DNA of 64,000 bases from Pseudomonas mendocina (GTDB lineage Bacteria > Pseudomonadota > Gammaproteobacteria > Pseudomonadales > Pseudomonadaceae): positions 2,170,001 to 2,234,000 of the forward strand of contig NZ_LR134290.1 of assembly GCF_900636545.1 (NCBI RefSeq), in the 5' to 3' direction. A program made the position numbers and the translations under genes. Shown one piece after another: positions 47,487-58,156 of this stretch. The notes under the pieces are model-generated. The model saw only the letters and a list, made by a program, of their open reading frames with translations, was not told the origin of the DNA and did no database searches. Each line of letters begins with the position of its first letter. Within the stretch, counting starts at the first letter, position 1.

Positions 47487-48995
47487 ATGTGTGGCATCGT
47501 CGGTATCGTCGGTAAATCGAACGTCAATCAGGCGCTGTATGACGGGCTGACCGTCCTCCAGCACCGCGGCCAGGATGCTGCCGGTATTGTCACCAGCCAT
47601 GATGGCCGCCTGTTCCTGCGCAAGGACAATGGTCTGGTGCGCGATGTCTTCCAGCAGCGCCACATGCAGCGCCTGGTCGGCCATATGGGCATCGGCCACG
47701 TGCGTTACCCAACTGCGGGCAGCTCCAGCTCGGCCGAAGCGCAGCCGTTCTATGTCAACTCTCCGTATGGCATCACCCTGGCGCACAACGGCAACCTGAC
47801 CAACGTCGAGCAGTTGGCCAAGGAAATCTACGAGTCCGACCTGCGTCATGTGAACACCAATTCCGATTCGGAAGTGCTGCTCAACGTATTCGCCCATGAG
47901 CTGGCCCAGCGCGGCAAGCTGCAGCCGACCGAGGAAGACGTGTTCGCCGCCGTCACTCACGTGCATGAGCGCTGCCTGGGTGGCTACGCCGTAGTGGCGA
48001 TGATCACCGGCTATGGCATCGTCGGCTTCCGCGACCCCAATGGCATTCGCCCGATCGTCTTCGGTCAGCGTCACACCGACGAAGGCGTGGAGTACATGAT
48101 CGCCTCGGAAAGTGTGTCGCTGGATGTGCTCGGCTTCACCCTGATCCGCGACCTCGCCCCGGGCGAAGCGGTGTACATCACCGAAGAAGGCCAATTGTTC
48201 ACTCGTCAGTGCGCTGCCAATCCAAAATACGCGCCATGCATTTTCGAGCACGTCTACCTGGCTCGTCCTGATTCGATCATGGACGGCATCTCGGTGTACA
48301 AGGCGCGCCTGCGCATGGGCGAGAAGCTGGCCGACAAGATTCTCCGCGAGCGTCCTGACCACGACATCGACGTTGTCATCCCGATTCCCGACACCAGCCG
48401 CACTGCAGCGTTGGAGTTGGCCAATCACCTGGGCGTGAAATTCCGCGAGGGCTTCGTCAAGAACCGCTACATCGGCCGTACCTTCATCATGCCCGGCCAG
48501 GCGGCGCGCAAGAAATCCGTGCGGCAGAAACTCAATGCCATCGAGCTGGAGTTCCGCGGTAAGAACGTGATGCTGGTCGATGACTCCATCGTGCGTGGCA
48601 CCACCTGCAAGCAGATCATCCAGATGGCCCGCGAGGCCGGCGCGAAGAATGTCTATTTCTGCTCGGCTGCGCCAGCGGTGCGCTACCCGAACGTCTATGG
48701 TATCGACATGCCCAGCGCCCACGAGCTGATCGCCCATGGCCGCACCACCGAGCAGGTGTGCGAGCTGATCGGCGCCGACTGGCTGGTTTATCAGGACCTG
48801 CCGGACCTGATCGAAGCGGTCAGCGGCAGCAAGAAGATCAAGATCGACAACTTCGACTGTGCGGTATTCGATGGCAAGTACGTGACCGGCGACGTCGACG
48901 ATGCCTACCTGAACCGCATCGAGCAGGCGCGCAACGATGCCAGCAAGGCCAAGTCGCAGGCGGTCAGTGCGATTATTGATTTGCACAATAACTGA
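47487..48995 (+). CDS. purF: Amidophosphoribosyltransferase
   Basis: The 502-aa product starts [20 protein letters not shown], so Cys2 is the N-terminal nucleophile of the glutaminase domain (no propeptide). [14 protein letters not shown] follows. The PRPP-binding loop of the transferase domain is [17 protein letters not shown] near residue 360. It starts purine synthesis by making phosphoribosylamine. It is intact and probably in one operon with cvpA. Confidence 0.97.
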   Translation: MCGIVGIVGKSNVNQALYDGLTVLQHRGQDAAGIVTSHDGRLFLRKDNGLVRDVFQQRHMQRLVGHMGIGHVRYPTAGSSSSAEAQPFYVNSPYGITLAHNGNLTNVEQLAKEIYESDLRHVNTNSDSEVLLNVFAHELAQRGKLQPTEEDVFAAVTHVHERCLGGYAVVAMITGYGIVGFRDPNGIRPIVFGQRHTDEGVEYMIASESVSLDVLGFTLIRDLAPGEAVYITEEGQLFTRQCAANPKYAPCIFEHVYLARPDSIMDGISVYKARLRMGEKLADKILRERPDHDIDVVIPIPDTSRTAALELANHLGVKFREGFVKNRYIGRTFIMPGQAARKKSVRQKLNAIELEFRGKNVMLVDDSIVRGTTCKQIIQMAREAGAKNVYFCSAAPAVRYPNVYGIDMPSAHELIAHGRTTEQVCELIGADWLVYQDLPDLIEAVSGSKKIKIDNFDCAVFDGKYVTGDVDDAYLNRIEQARNDASKAKSQAVSAIIDLHNN

Positions 48996-49068
48996 GCGGC
49001 ACACTCTGCATAATCGTTTGAAGTCCGGGCCCTAGTGGCCCGGCCTGTTTTCTGGATGAGGAATTGCT

Positions 49069-50280
49069 ATGACACTGGAATGGGAAGCGGGTCGGCTAGA
49101 CAGCGATCTGGACGGCGTTGGCTTCGACACCTTGGCGGTGCGTGCCGGTCAGCATCGCTCGCCGGAAGGGGAGCACGGCGAGGCGCTGTTTCTGACCTCC
49201 AGCTATGTGTTCCGTACCGCAGCTGACGCGGCTGCACGTTTTGCCGGTGAAGTGCCGGGCAACGTCTATTCGCGTTACACCAACCCCACCGTACGCACTT
49301 TCGAGGAACGCATCGCGGCGCTGGAAGGCGCCGAGCAGGCGGTGGCGACCGCGTCCGGCATGTCGGCGATCCTCGCCATCGTCATGAGCCTGTGCAATGG
49401 CGGCGACCACGTGCTGGTGTCGCGCAGCGTGTTCGGCTCCACCATCAGCTTGTTCGAGAAGTACCTCAAACGCTTCGGCATCGAGGTGGATTACGTGCCG
49501 CTGGCTGATCTGAATGCCTGGCAGGGCGCGTTCAAGCCCAATACCAAACTGCTGTTCGTCGAGTCGCCCTCCAATCCGCTGGCCGAACTGGTGGATATTG
49601 CCGCGCTGGCCGAGATCGCCCATGCCCGTGGTGCACTGCTGGCGGTGGACAACTGCTTTTGCACACCGGCGCTGCAACAACCGCTGAAGCTCGGTGCCGA
49701 TATCGTTATGCACTCGGCGACCAAGTACATCGACGGCCAGGGCCGTGGCCTGGGTGGTGTGGTCGCGGGGCGCAGCGAGCAGATGAAGGAGGTGGTGGGC
49801 TTCCTCCGTACCGCCGGGCCGACCCTCAGCCCGTTCAACGCCTGGATGTTCGTCAAGGGCCTGGAAACCCTGCGCATTCGGATGCGTGCGCAGAGCGAGA
49901 GCGCGCTGCAGCTGGCGCTGTGGTTGGAGCAGCAGCCACAGGTCGAGCGTGTGCATTACGCCGGTCTACCCAGCCACCCGCAGCACGAGCTGGCGAAAAA
50001 GCAGCAGAGCGCCTTCGGTGCCGTGGTCAGTTTCGAGGTCAAGGGTGGCCGCGAGGCTGCGTGGAGGGTGATCGATGGCACGCGTGTCATCTCCATCACC
50101 ACCAACCTGGGCGACACCAAAACCACCATCGCTCACCCGGCTACTACCTCGCATGGCCGCCTGACGCCGCAGGAGCGCGCCAATGCCGGTATCAGCGACA
50201 GCCTGATTCGCGTTGCGGTGGGCCTGGAAGAGCTGGAAGACCTGAAAGCAGACCTGGCGCGCGGCCTGGCTACGCTCTGA
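49069..50280 (+). CDS. metZ: O-succinylhomoserine sulfhydrylase
   Basis: The 403-aa PLP protein is of the Cys/Met-metabolism family. [20 protein letters not shown] near the N-terminus, [12 protein letters not shown], and the PLP lysine in [17 protein letters not shown] place it in the MetZ group. It makes homocysteine from O-succinylhomoserine and sulfide. GAGGAATTGCT precedes the ATG. Its stop overlaps the start of the SDR gene by one base (TGATG). Confidence 0.94.
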   Translation: MTLEWEAGRLDSDLDGVGFDTLAVRAGQHRSPEGEHGEALFLTSSYVFRTAADAAARFAGEVPGNVYSRYTNPTVRTFEERIAALEGAEQAVATASGMSAILAIVMSLCNGGDHVLVSRSVFGSTISLFEKYLKRFGIEVDYVPLADLNAWQGAFKPNTKLLFVESPSNPLAELVDIAALAEIAHARGALLAVDNCFCTPALQQPLKLGADIVMHSATKYIDGQGRGLGGVVAGRSEQMKEVVGFLRTAGPTLSPFNAWMFVKGLETLRIRMRAQSESALQLALWLEQQPQVERVHYAGLPSHPQHELAKKQQSAFGAVVSFEVKGGREAAWRVIDGTRVISITTNLGDTKTTIAHPATTSHGRLTPQERANAGISDSLIRVAVGLEELEDLKADLARGLATL

Positions 50281-51056
50281 TGTTGGAGTGGGGAAGTGAT
50301 GACACGTCCAATAACGGGCGTGTCGCGCTGGTCACCGGTGCAGCGCGCGGTATAGGTCTTGGGATCAGTGCCTGGTTGATCACCGAGGGCTGGCAGGTCG
50401 TGTTGGCCGACGTCGATCGTGAGCGTGGCTCAAAGGTGGCGCGCGTGCTGGGTGACAATGCCTGGTTCGTCGCTATGGATGTGGCGAAGGAAGATCAGGT
50501 CAGTGTCGGCGTTGCCGAGATTCTTGGCCAGTTCGGTCGTCTCGACGCGCTGGTGTGCAATGCGGCGATTTCCGATCCCTACACGCCGCCGCTGGAGTCG
50601 CTTGATCTCAAGCGCTGGAATCGCATGCTCGCGGTGAATCTGACCGGCGCCATGCTGCTGGCCAAGCACTGTGCGCCTTATTTGCGAGGGCACCGAGGCG
50701 CCATTGTCAACATCGCTTCTACTCGCGCCAGCCAGTCCGAGGCCGACTGCGAGGCATACGCCGCGAGCAAGGGTGGGCTGGTCGCACTGACCCATGCGTT
50801 ATCCGTCAGTCTCGGTCCCGAGGTTCGCGTCAATTGTGTCAGTCCGGGGTGGATCGATGCCCGGGACCCGTCGCAGCAACGGCTGGAGCCGCTATCGGTA
50901 TTCGACCATGCTCAGCATCCGGTCGGCCGAGTGGGCACGGTGGAGGATGTGGCGGCTCAGGTCGCCTGGCTGCTGTCCGATGCGGCAGGTTTCATCACGG
51001 GGCAGGAGTTCGTCATCGACGGTGGCATGAGCCGCAAGATGATCTTTCAGGATTGA
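50280..51056 (+). CDS. SDR-family oxidoreductase
   Basis: ATG 50280 overlaps the metZ stop, giving 258 aa. It shows the classical SDR motifs: [12 protein letters not shown] near residue 20, NAAI as the NNAG-like stretch, and the catalytic serine in NIASTRAS followed by YAASKGG (YxxxK). VNCVSPGWI follows, and it ends with FVIDGG. The substrate is unknown. It is the last gene of the purF-metZ run. Confidence 0.9.
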   Translation: MLEWGSDDTSNNGRVALVTGAARGIGLGISAWLITEGWQVVLADVDRERGSKVARVLGDNAWFVAMDVAKEDQVSVGVAEILGQFGRLDALVCNAAISDPYTPPLESLDLKRWNRMLAVNLTGAMLLAKHCAPYLRGHRGAIVNIASTRASQSEADCEAYAASKGGLVALTHALSVSLGPEVRVNCVSPGWIDARDPSQQRLEPLSVFDHAQHPVGRVGTVEDVAAQVAWLLSDAAGFITGQEFVIDGGMSRKMIFQD

Positions 51057-51067
51057 ATGCTTGGGCA

Positions 51068-51117
51068 GCGAGCTCTGCTCGCCGAGCGCGGCCCTGAAGC
51101 CTTCGAGCACAGCTCGC
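51068..51117. repeat. Small extragenic palindrome
   Basis: GCGAGCTCTGCTCG at 51068-51081 and CGAGCACAGCTCGC at 51104-51117 are inverted repeats with one mismatch in 14. It lies between convergent genes, next to the terminator. Confidence 0.5.
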
Positions 51118-51139
51118 TCCTGCGGATTCAACAGAAACG

Positions 51140-51165
51140 AAAAAGGCTCCCGAGGGAGCCTTTTT
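51140..51165. terminator. Bidirectional terminator between the SDR gene and the ETF-QO gene
   Basis: AAAAAGGCTCC pairs with GGAGCCTTTTT around the loop CGAG, with tails on both sides. Confidence 0.9.
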
Positions 51166-51179
51166 CATGCGGGCCTGAA

Positions 51180-52844
<1,665 letters not shown>

Positions 52845-52950
52845 AGGCTATCTCCTACTCAAGGCTCTTCGATGTTTTATAGGGGAGGGCGCGGCTCGCT
52901 CCCTAAGCACGGCGTGGGCATTATATCTACACCCTCTCGACGGGCCAATA

Positions 52951-52988
52951 CAAACGTTTGTTTGAATTTTCTGTAGGCCTGTTAGAAT
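52951..52988 (+). promoter_or_regulatory. PsrA-like operator overlapping the probable etfBA promoter
   Basis: CAAACGTTTGTTTG at 52951-52964 fits the published PsrA consensus (G/C)AAAC-N2-4-GTTTG/C with a 4-base spacer. A -35-like TTGAAT at 52962 and a -10-like TAGAAT at 52983-52988 overlap or follow it, with spacing of 15 to 19 depending on the -35 chosen. A repressor here would block RNA polymerase. The rest of the 325-base gap (52845-53169) shows no gene. Confidence 0.65.
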
Positions 52989-53169
52989 CGTACTACATCG
53001 CGGATGACCGGCCAGTTCGCTGTATTGACCGGGCCAGGCCGCGGGGTCAAGATACGGGCGGTTTTGCGCTCGCCGTCTGAGCTGAAAGGTTGGTTTGCGG
53101 CCCATTTTGCATCACTGGCCAGGCTCGCTTGGGCGACATTCTTATTCACCGGAGAGTAACGAGGAATCC

Positions 53170-53919
53170 ATGAAGGTTCTTGTAGCTGTCAAACGAGTGG
53201 TCGACTACAACGTCAAGGTCCGCGTAAAGGCGGACAACAGCGGCGTCGACCTCGCCAACGTCAAGATGTCCATGAACCCCTTCTGCGAAATCGCCGTGGA
53301 AGAAGCCGTACGCCTGAAGGAGAAAGGCGTGGCGAGCGAAATCGTCGTCGTCTCCATTGGCCCGGCTACTGCCCAGGAGCAACTGCGCACCGCGCTGGCC
53401 CTCGGCGCCGACCGTGCCATCCTGGTCGAATCCAATGATGAGCTGAACTCCCTGGCCGTCGCCAAGCTGCTCAAGGCAGTGGTCGACAAGGAGCAGCCGC
53501 AACTGGTGATCATGGGCAAGCAGGCCATCGACAGCGACAACAACCAGACCGGCCAGATGCTGGGCGCCCTGACCGGCTTCGGCCAAGGCACCTTCGCCTC
53601 CAAGGTCGAAGTGGTTGGCGACAAGGTCAACGTCACCCGTGAAATCGATGGCGGTCTGCAGACCGTTGCACTTAACCTGCCGGCGATCGTCACCACCGAT
53701 CTGCGCCTGAACGAGCCGCGCTACGCATCGCTGCCGAACATCATGAAGGCCAAGAAGAAGCCGCTGGAAACCGTTACCCCGGACGCTCTGGGCGTTTCCA
53801 CCGCCTCCACCGTCAAGACCCTGAAAGTCGAAGCGCCGGCCGCTCGCAGCGCTGGCATCAAGGTCAAGTCCGTGGCTGAACTGGTCGAGAAACTGAAGAA
53901 CGAGGCGAAGGTAATCTAA
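53170..53919 (+). CDS. etfB: Electron-transfer flavoprotein beta subunit
   Basis: The 249-aa product starts [20 protein letters not shown]. It has the adenine-nucleotide-binding loop [19 protein letters not shown] and the recognition loop region [20 protein letters not shown], which contacts partner dehydrogenases. It binds AMP and joins EtfA. GAGGAATCC precedes the ATG. It is co-transcribed with etfA, which follows directly after the stop. Confidence 0.97.
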   Translation: MKVLVAVKRVVDYNVKVRVKADNSGVDLANVKMSMNPFCEIAVEEAVRLKEKGVASEIVVVSIGPATAQEQLRTALALGADRAILVESNDELNSLAVAKLLKAVVDKEQPQLVIMGKQAIDSDNNQTGQMLGALTGFGQGTFASKVEVVGDKVNVTREIDGGLQTVALNLPAIVTTDLRLNEPRYASLPNIMKAKKKPLETVTPDALGVSTASTVKTLKVEAPAARSAGIKVKSVAELVEKLKNEAKVI

Positions 53920-54849
53920 ATGACTATCCTGGTTATCGCTGAACACACCAATGCCGCTCTGGCTGCCGCTACCCTGAACACCGTTGCTGCTGCGCAGAAG
54001 ATCGGTGGCGATATTCACGTTCTGGTCGCTGGTGCCAACGCTGGCGCTGCTGCCGAAGCCGCTGCCAAGATCGCTGGTGTGGCCAAGGTACTGGTTGCCG
54101 ACAACGCCGCCTATGCCAACCAGTTGCCGGAGAACGTCGCTCCGCTGGTAGCTGAGCTGGGCAAGGGCTACAGCCACATCCTGGCTGCCGCCACCAGCAA
54201 CGGCAAGAACATCCTGCCGCGCGTCGCTGCTGCACTGGACGTCGATCAGATCTCCGAGATCATCGCCGTTGAAAGCGCCGACACCTTCAAGCGCCCGATC
54301 TATGCCGGTAACGCCATCGCGACCGTACAGTCCTCGGCTGCCATCAAGGTGATCACCGTGCGTAGCACCGGTTTCGACGCCGCTGCTGCCGAAGGTGGCT
54401 CCGCTACCGTTGAAGCCGTTTCCGGTCCGGCTGATGCCGGCAAGTCCGCCTTCGTCGGCGAAGAACTGGCCAAGTCCGATCGTCCGGAACTGACCGCTGC
54501 CAAGATCGTCGTATCCGGCGGCCGTGGCATGGGCAATGGTGACAACTTCAAGCACCTCTACGCCCTGGCCGACAAGCTCGGCGCTGCCGTCGGCGCCTCC
54601 CGCGCTGCGGTCGATGCCGGCTTCGTACCGAACGACATGCAGGTCGGTCAGACCGGCAAGATCGTCGCGCCGCAGCTGTACATCGCCGTCGGTATCTCCG
54701 GTGCGATCCAGCACCTGGCCGGCATGAAGGACTCCAAGGTGATCGTGGCGATCAACAAGGACGAAGAAGCGCCGATCTTCCAGGTTGCCGACTACGGTCT
54801 GGTTGCCGACCTGTTCGAAGCTGTACCGGAGCTGGAAAAGTTGGTCTAA
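53920..54849 (+). CDS. etfA: Electron-transfer flavoprotein alpha subunit
   Basis: The 309-aa product has the N-terminal Rossmann-like domain and the C-terminal FAD-binding domain. The FAD segment [17 protein letters not shown] is near residue 196, with [29 protein letters not shown] further on. It carries electrons from acyl-CoA dehydrogenases to ETF-QO, whose gene is divergent in this cluster. ATG follows the etfB stop without a gap. Confidence 0.97.
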   Translation: MTILVIAEHTNAALAAATLNTVAAAQKIGGDIHVLVAGANAGAAAEAAAKIAGVAKVLVADNAAYANQLPENVAPLVAELGKGYSHILAAATSNGKNILPRVAAALDVDQISEIIAVESADTFKRPIYAGNAIATVQSSAAIKVITVRSTGFDAAAAEGGSATVEAVSGPADAGKSAFVGEELAKSDRPELTAAKIVVSGGRGMGNGDNFKHLYALADKLGAAVGASRAAVDAGFVPNDMQVGQTGKIVAPQLYIAVGISGAIQHLAGMKDSKVIVAINKDEEAPIFQVADYGLVADLFEAVPELEKLV

Positions 54850-54864
54850 GCCATTTTCCGCTAC

Positions 54865-54894
54865 GAAAAAACCCGCTCTCGAGCGGGTTTTTTT
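54865..54894 (+). terminator. Terminator after etfBA, probably bidirectional
   Basis: AAAAAACCCGCTC pairs with GAGCGGGTTTTTT in a perfect stem, with seven Ts following on the plus strand. Confidence 0.92.
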
Positions 54895-54916
54895 ATGGCT
54901 CAGCGTCAGCACTCCA

Positions 54917-55858
54917 TCATGGGTTCAGACTCTGCAGAAATTCACGATAGAGCAGGGCGCTTGCTTCGGGGCGCTCGAGCATGGGCGCGTGGCCGACGTT
55001 ATCCATGATTACCACGCTGGAATTGCGCAGCAGGGGCTTCATGATCTCGATGCTGGATACATCGAGCACGCGATCCTGTTTGCCCCAGAGTAGCAGCGTG
55101 GGGGCCTGGATTTTTGTCAGCTCGGGTTCCAGGGGAATGCTGCGTTCCACCAGTTGTTTGAACACCAGATCGTAATGCTCGGCTTTAGCCATGGAGCGCT
55201 CGCCTAGATAGTGCTTGAGCGATTCCGGCAGATAGGGCGGTTCGACGAAAACGAACCGCAGCAATTTTTCGAAGTCTTGCGGCTGCTTGACCACCAGTGG
55301 ATTGGGTTCGCCACGAATCAATAGTTGGTACAGCTCACTCTTGTTCGGGCTGTCGATGCCGGCATTGGCGAACAGTGCCAGCGAGCGCACTCGATCCGGG
55401 TAGCGCGCTGCATAGAGTGCGGCGATCTGTCCGCCCATCGAGTTACCCAGCACGTGTGCCTGTTGAATGCCCATGGCATCGAGGATGTTCGCCAGGCGCT
55501 CAGCCTGGGTGCCGACGTCATAGCTGCCAGGCGGCAAGTCGCTGTCGCCGAACCCGGGCAGGTCCAGCGCGATGACGCGATAGTCCTTGGTCAGGTAGCG
55601 AGAAAAGCGCAGCCAGTTATCCTTGTCTGCGGCAAACCCGTGGAGCAGCACCAGGGTTTCGCCGCTCGCCGGTCCTCCCTGGTAATAATGGATGTTAAGA
55701 TTGTGGACAGCTAGCTGCTCATGACTCAGTCCGGCGCGGTACTGTTCTATCAGACGAAGACTGGCCAGTTGAGTCGCAGGAAAGAAGTACAGGGTGGCCG
55801 CCATGCCTGACAGCAGGAGCAGCAATAAGAGCAGCAATAAGAGCAGCAGTTTTTTCAT
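54917..55858 (-). CDS. Alpha/beta hydrolase, lipase-like, with a poly-leucine signal anchor
   Basis: The 313-aa product starts MKKLLLLLLLLLLLLLSGMAATLYFF, a very long leucine run in its signal segment, encoded by a 12-bp repeat. The fold has LVLLHGFAADKDNW (oxyanion region), the nucleophile in HVLGNSMGGQIAAL, and near the end a His in VGHAPMLERPEA. The family (PA2949-like lipases, from memory) includes membrane-linked esterases. It is convergent with etfA, with a shared terminator between. Confidence 0.88.
   Translation of the reverse strand: MKKLLLLLLLLLLLLLSGMAATLYFFPATQLASLRLIEQYRAGLSHEQLAVHNLNIHYYQGGPASGETLVLLHGFAADKDNWLRFSRYLTKDYRVIALDLPGFGDSDLPPGSYDVGTQAERLANILDAMGIQQAHVLGNSMGGQIAALYAARYPDRVRSLALFANAGIDSPNKSELYQLLIRGEPNPLVVKQPQDFEKLLRFVFVEPPYLPESLKHYLGERSMAKAEHYDLVFKQLVERSIPLEPELTKIQAPTLLLWGKQDRVLDVSSIEIMKPLLRNSSVVIMDNVGHAPMLERPEASALLYREFLQSLNP
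55815..55850 (-). repeat. 12-bp tandem repeat coding leucine runs in the hydrolase signal segment
   Basis: GAGCAGCAATAA is repeated twice and followed by GAGCAGCAG. On the coding strand each unit encodes four leucines, so gain or loss of a unit keeps the frame and changes the length of the hydrophobic segment. Confidence 0.7.
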
Positions 55859-55969
55859 GGCGCGTCCTTATCGCGAATTATTATGGCGACGCCATTAAGC
55901 TAGCATGAACACAGAGGTTTCCGGGGGGCCAAGCCTACCCGCCGATCAACGCATAACCGAGAGTAGCCA

Positions 55970-56803
55970 ATGCCTGAGCGTTGTCTGTTTAAGTCGCTGT
56001 TGCTGTGGTGTGCACTGGCCGTGATGCCCAGCATTGCCTTGGCCGCGGGTAAGTGCGAACGGCTGGTGGCGACCGGCAACCCCGAGTATCCGCCGTATCT
56101 CTGGCGCGATCCGCAGAATCCGCAGCAACTGGTCGGTGCCAATGTCGATATGCTCAAGCATCTGGCCAAAGAGCTGGGAGTGGTGATCGACGTGATCTAT
56201 ACCGGGCCTTGGTCGCGCGCGCAGGACGAAGTGCGCACGGGCCGTGTCGACCTGCTTGCAGGCGCGTTCTTGACGCTGCCGCGCCTGGAGAGCATGGACT
56301 ACGTACACCCGGCATTCTTCTTCACTCCGAGCGTGGTCTGGGTGCGCAAGGGCGAAGCTTTCCCCTACGGCAGCTGGATCGACCTGCAGGGGCACACTGG
56401 CGACACGCTGGTGGGCAACAGCTTCGGTCAGCAGTTCGATACCTTTGCCAAGCAGAACCTGACGCTCGAGGGTGTGTCCAGTCTGACCCAGGCGTTCCAG
56501 AAGTTGTTGCTCGGTCGCACTGACTACGTGCTCTATGAGCGTTACCCCGGCTTGGCGCTGGCCGAGACACTGGGTATGGACGATGATCTTGAGGTGCTGG
56601 ACCCGCCAATCTCCAGCGAGGGCCTTTACCTCACCCTTTCGCATAATTCGGCGTGTAACGAGCCCTGGCTGCGTGGTCAGCTGGCGCGGAAGATGACAGA
56701 AATGGTCGCCGCCGGGCTGCCTGAGCAGTTCCTGAAAAGCAATCTGGAACTGTGGAAGGCGCAGCAAATGCAGCCCGATCCGGTCGGCGACGTTACTCAG
56801 TAG
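55970..56803 (+). CDS. Periplasmic amino-acid-type substrate-binding protein
   Basis: The 277-aa product has a signal peptide (SLLLWCALAVMPSIALAAG) and the SBP_bac_3 fold, with ATGNPEYPPYLWRD at its start and VGANVDMLKHLAKELGV following. No permease or ATPase lies nearby. It is therefore probably not an importer subunit and could sense or buffer a ligand. It runs in the same direction as two envelope genes, with the next start 9 bases on. The ligand is unknown. Confidence 0.88.
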   Translation: MPERCLFKSLLLWCALAVMPSIALAAGKCERLVATGNPEYPPYLWRDPQNPQQLVGANVDMLKHLAKELGVVIDVIYTGPWSRAQDEVRTGRVDLLAGAFLTLPRLESMDYVHPAFFFTPSVVWVRKGEAFPYGSWIDLQGHTGDTLVGNSFGQQFDTFAKQNLTLEGVSSLTQAFQKLLLGRTDYVLYERYPGLALAETLGMDDDLEVLDPPISSEGLYLTLSHNSACNEPWLRGQLARKMTEMVAAGLPEQFLKSNLELWKAQQMQPDPVGDVTQ

Positions 56804-56812
56804 GAAATTTTC

Positions 56813-57163
56813 GTGATTAATCGACCCCTTCCCTTGCTGCTGGCGCTGGGCCTGACGGCTTGCGCGAGCGATCCCGCGCCCACCGAGCAACTGCGCCTGA
56901 CCGAGCAGGCATTGGCGCAGACCAAGTCCCTGGGTGTAGTCAGCGAGCAGTCCGAGTCGTTGCGCCGGGCTGAAGAGAAGTTCGCTCAGGCCCAGGCGGC
57001 CATGCAGGACGGTGAAAACAAACAGGCACGCCAACTCGCCGAGCAGGCGGAGCTGGATGCGCGCCTGGCCGAGGCCGAGCATCTTAATGGCAAAGGCCGC
57101 GAGCAACTGACCGAGCTCAACCAACGTATCGGCCGTCTGCGCCAGCAACTGGGGGCGATGTAA
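56813..57163 (+). CDS. DUF4398-type lipoprotein
   Basis: The GTG start gives 116 aa. The signal peptide ends in the lipobox LGLTACAS, with the Cys near residue 17. The mature part is almost all helical (RLTEQALAQTKSLGVV ... EKFAQAQAAMQDGENKQARQLAEQAELDARLAEAEH), typical of DUF4398 domains. The stop overlaps the ATG of the OmpA-family gene by one base. It probably anchors in the outer membrane beside that protein. Confidence 0.82.
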   Translation: MINRPLPLLLALGLTACASDPAPTEQLRLTEQALAQTKSLGVVSEQSESLRRAEEKFAQAQAAMQDGENKQARQLAEQAELDARLAEAEHLNGKGREQLTELNQRIGRLRQQLGAM

Positions 57164-57975
57164 TGAGGGCTTTGGTTTATCTCGGTGGCCTGGCTCTAGT
57201 CGGTGTATTCCTTAATGGTTGTGCGAGCAATCAGCCGGCGGGCGAGCAAGCGCTGGAAGAGGCGCGCCTGAGCTTCCAGTCGGTCAAGGAGGACCCCAAC
57301 GTCCTACGTGCCGCGCCCAAGGACGTGATCCGGGCGGGGGAGTCGCTGGCTCGTGCCGAACGGCTTTCCAGCTACTGGGGCAGCGGCGATGATGTGCGTC
57401 ATTACGCTTACCTCAGCCAGCGCTATGCCGAGATCGCTCGGCAGCACAGCGATATCAGTCTCAATCACGAGCGTGCCGCCAAGCTCGAGTTGGAGCGTCA
57501 GCGCCTGCAATTGACCTTGCGTGAGGCCAAGCTGCTCAGCGTGCAGCAGCACAACGGCTGGCTGGAAGAGCAGATGGTCAGTCTGGCTACCAGCGAGACC
57601 GAGCGTGGACTGGTCATGACCCTGGGCGACATGTTGTTCGACGCCGGTCGTGCCGATCTGCAGCCGGCGGCCAATCGCACCGTGCTCAAGCTCGTCCAGT
57701 TCCTGCAGATCAACCCACAACGACGCGTACGTATCGAGGGTTATACCGACAATACCGGTGATGCCGCCGAGAATCTCGAGCTCTCGCGGGCGCGCGCGCA
57801 GGCTGTGGCCGACTTGCTGGTCGACCTGGGCGTGGATGCCAAGCGTATTCAGGTGGTTGGCTACGGCGTGGACTTTCCCGTCGCAGAAAACGCCTCGGCA
57901 CGCGGCCGGGCGCAGAATCGGCGGGTGGAGATCGTCTTTTCCGACGAGCGAGGTCAGCTGGGCGCAGAGCGTTGA
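57163..57975 (+). CDS. OmpA-family outer-membrane lipoprotein
   Basis: The 270-aa product has a lipobox-like GVFLNGCASN near residue 21, a DUF4398-like helical part (about 30-130), and a C-terminal OmpA domain. That domain shows MLFDAGRADLQPAANRTVLKL, VRIEGYTDNTGDAAENLELSRARAQAV and NRRVEIVF, and binds peptidoglycan. It would link the outer membrane to the cell wall. It is translated with the small lipoprotein upstream. Confidence 0.92.
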   Translation: MRALVYLGGLALVGVFLNGCASNQPAGEQALEEARLSFQSVKEDPNVLRAAPKDVIRAGESLARAERLSSYWGSGDDVRHYAYLSQRYAEIARQHSDISLNHERAAKLELERQRLQLTLREAKLLSVQQHNGWLEEQMVSLATSETERGLVMTLGDMLFDAGRADLQPAANRTVLKLVQFLQINPQRRVRIEGYTDNTGDAAENLELSRARAQAVADLLVDLGVDAKRIQVVGYGVDFPVAENASARGRAQNRRVEIVFSDERGQLGAER

Positions 57976-57994
57976 GTCGCTGACACAGAATCTG

Positions 57995-58021
57995 AAAACC
58001 CCGGCGCGTCCGGGGTTTTTT
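57995..58021 (+). terminator. Terminator after the OmpA-family gene
   Basis: CCCCGG at 57999-58004 pairs with CCGGGG at 58010-58015, extended by A/T pairs, with a T run following. Confidence 0.88.
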
Positions 58022-58156
58022 ATGCTTTGAAGATAGCGACGACTCGTCGCGTCTCCCGCAGACCTGGCCGTATCAGAAAAACAGATTGCATCTGTGCCGG
58101 TACAATTGTGTAGCAATAGGTTACTGTTATGCTCAAGTACCCAGGAGGATATCGCC

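Noticed and set aside
47454..49004. Minus-strand open frame of 516 codons opposite purF
   Set aside because: Antisense shadow of purF; no start signal and biased composition.
53146..54912. Minus-strand open frame of 588 codons opposite etfB and etfA
   Set aside because: It covers two certain genes and their junction, with Gly/Asp-rich content typical of antisense frames.
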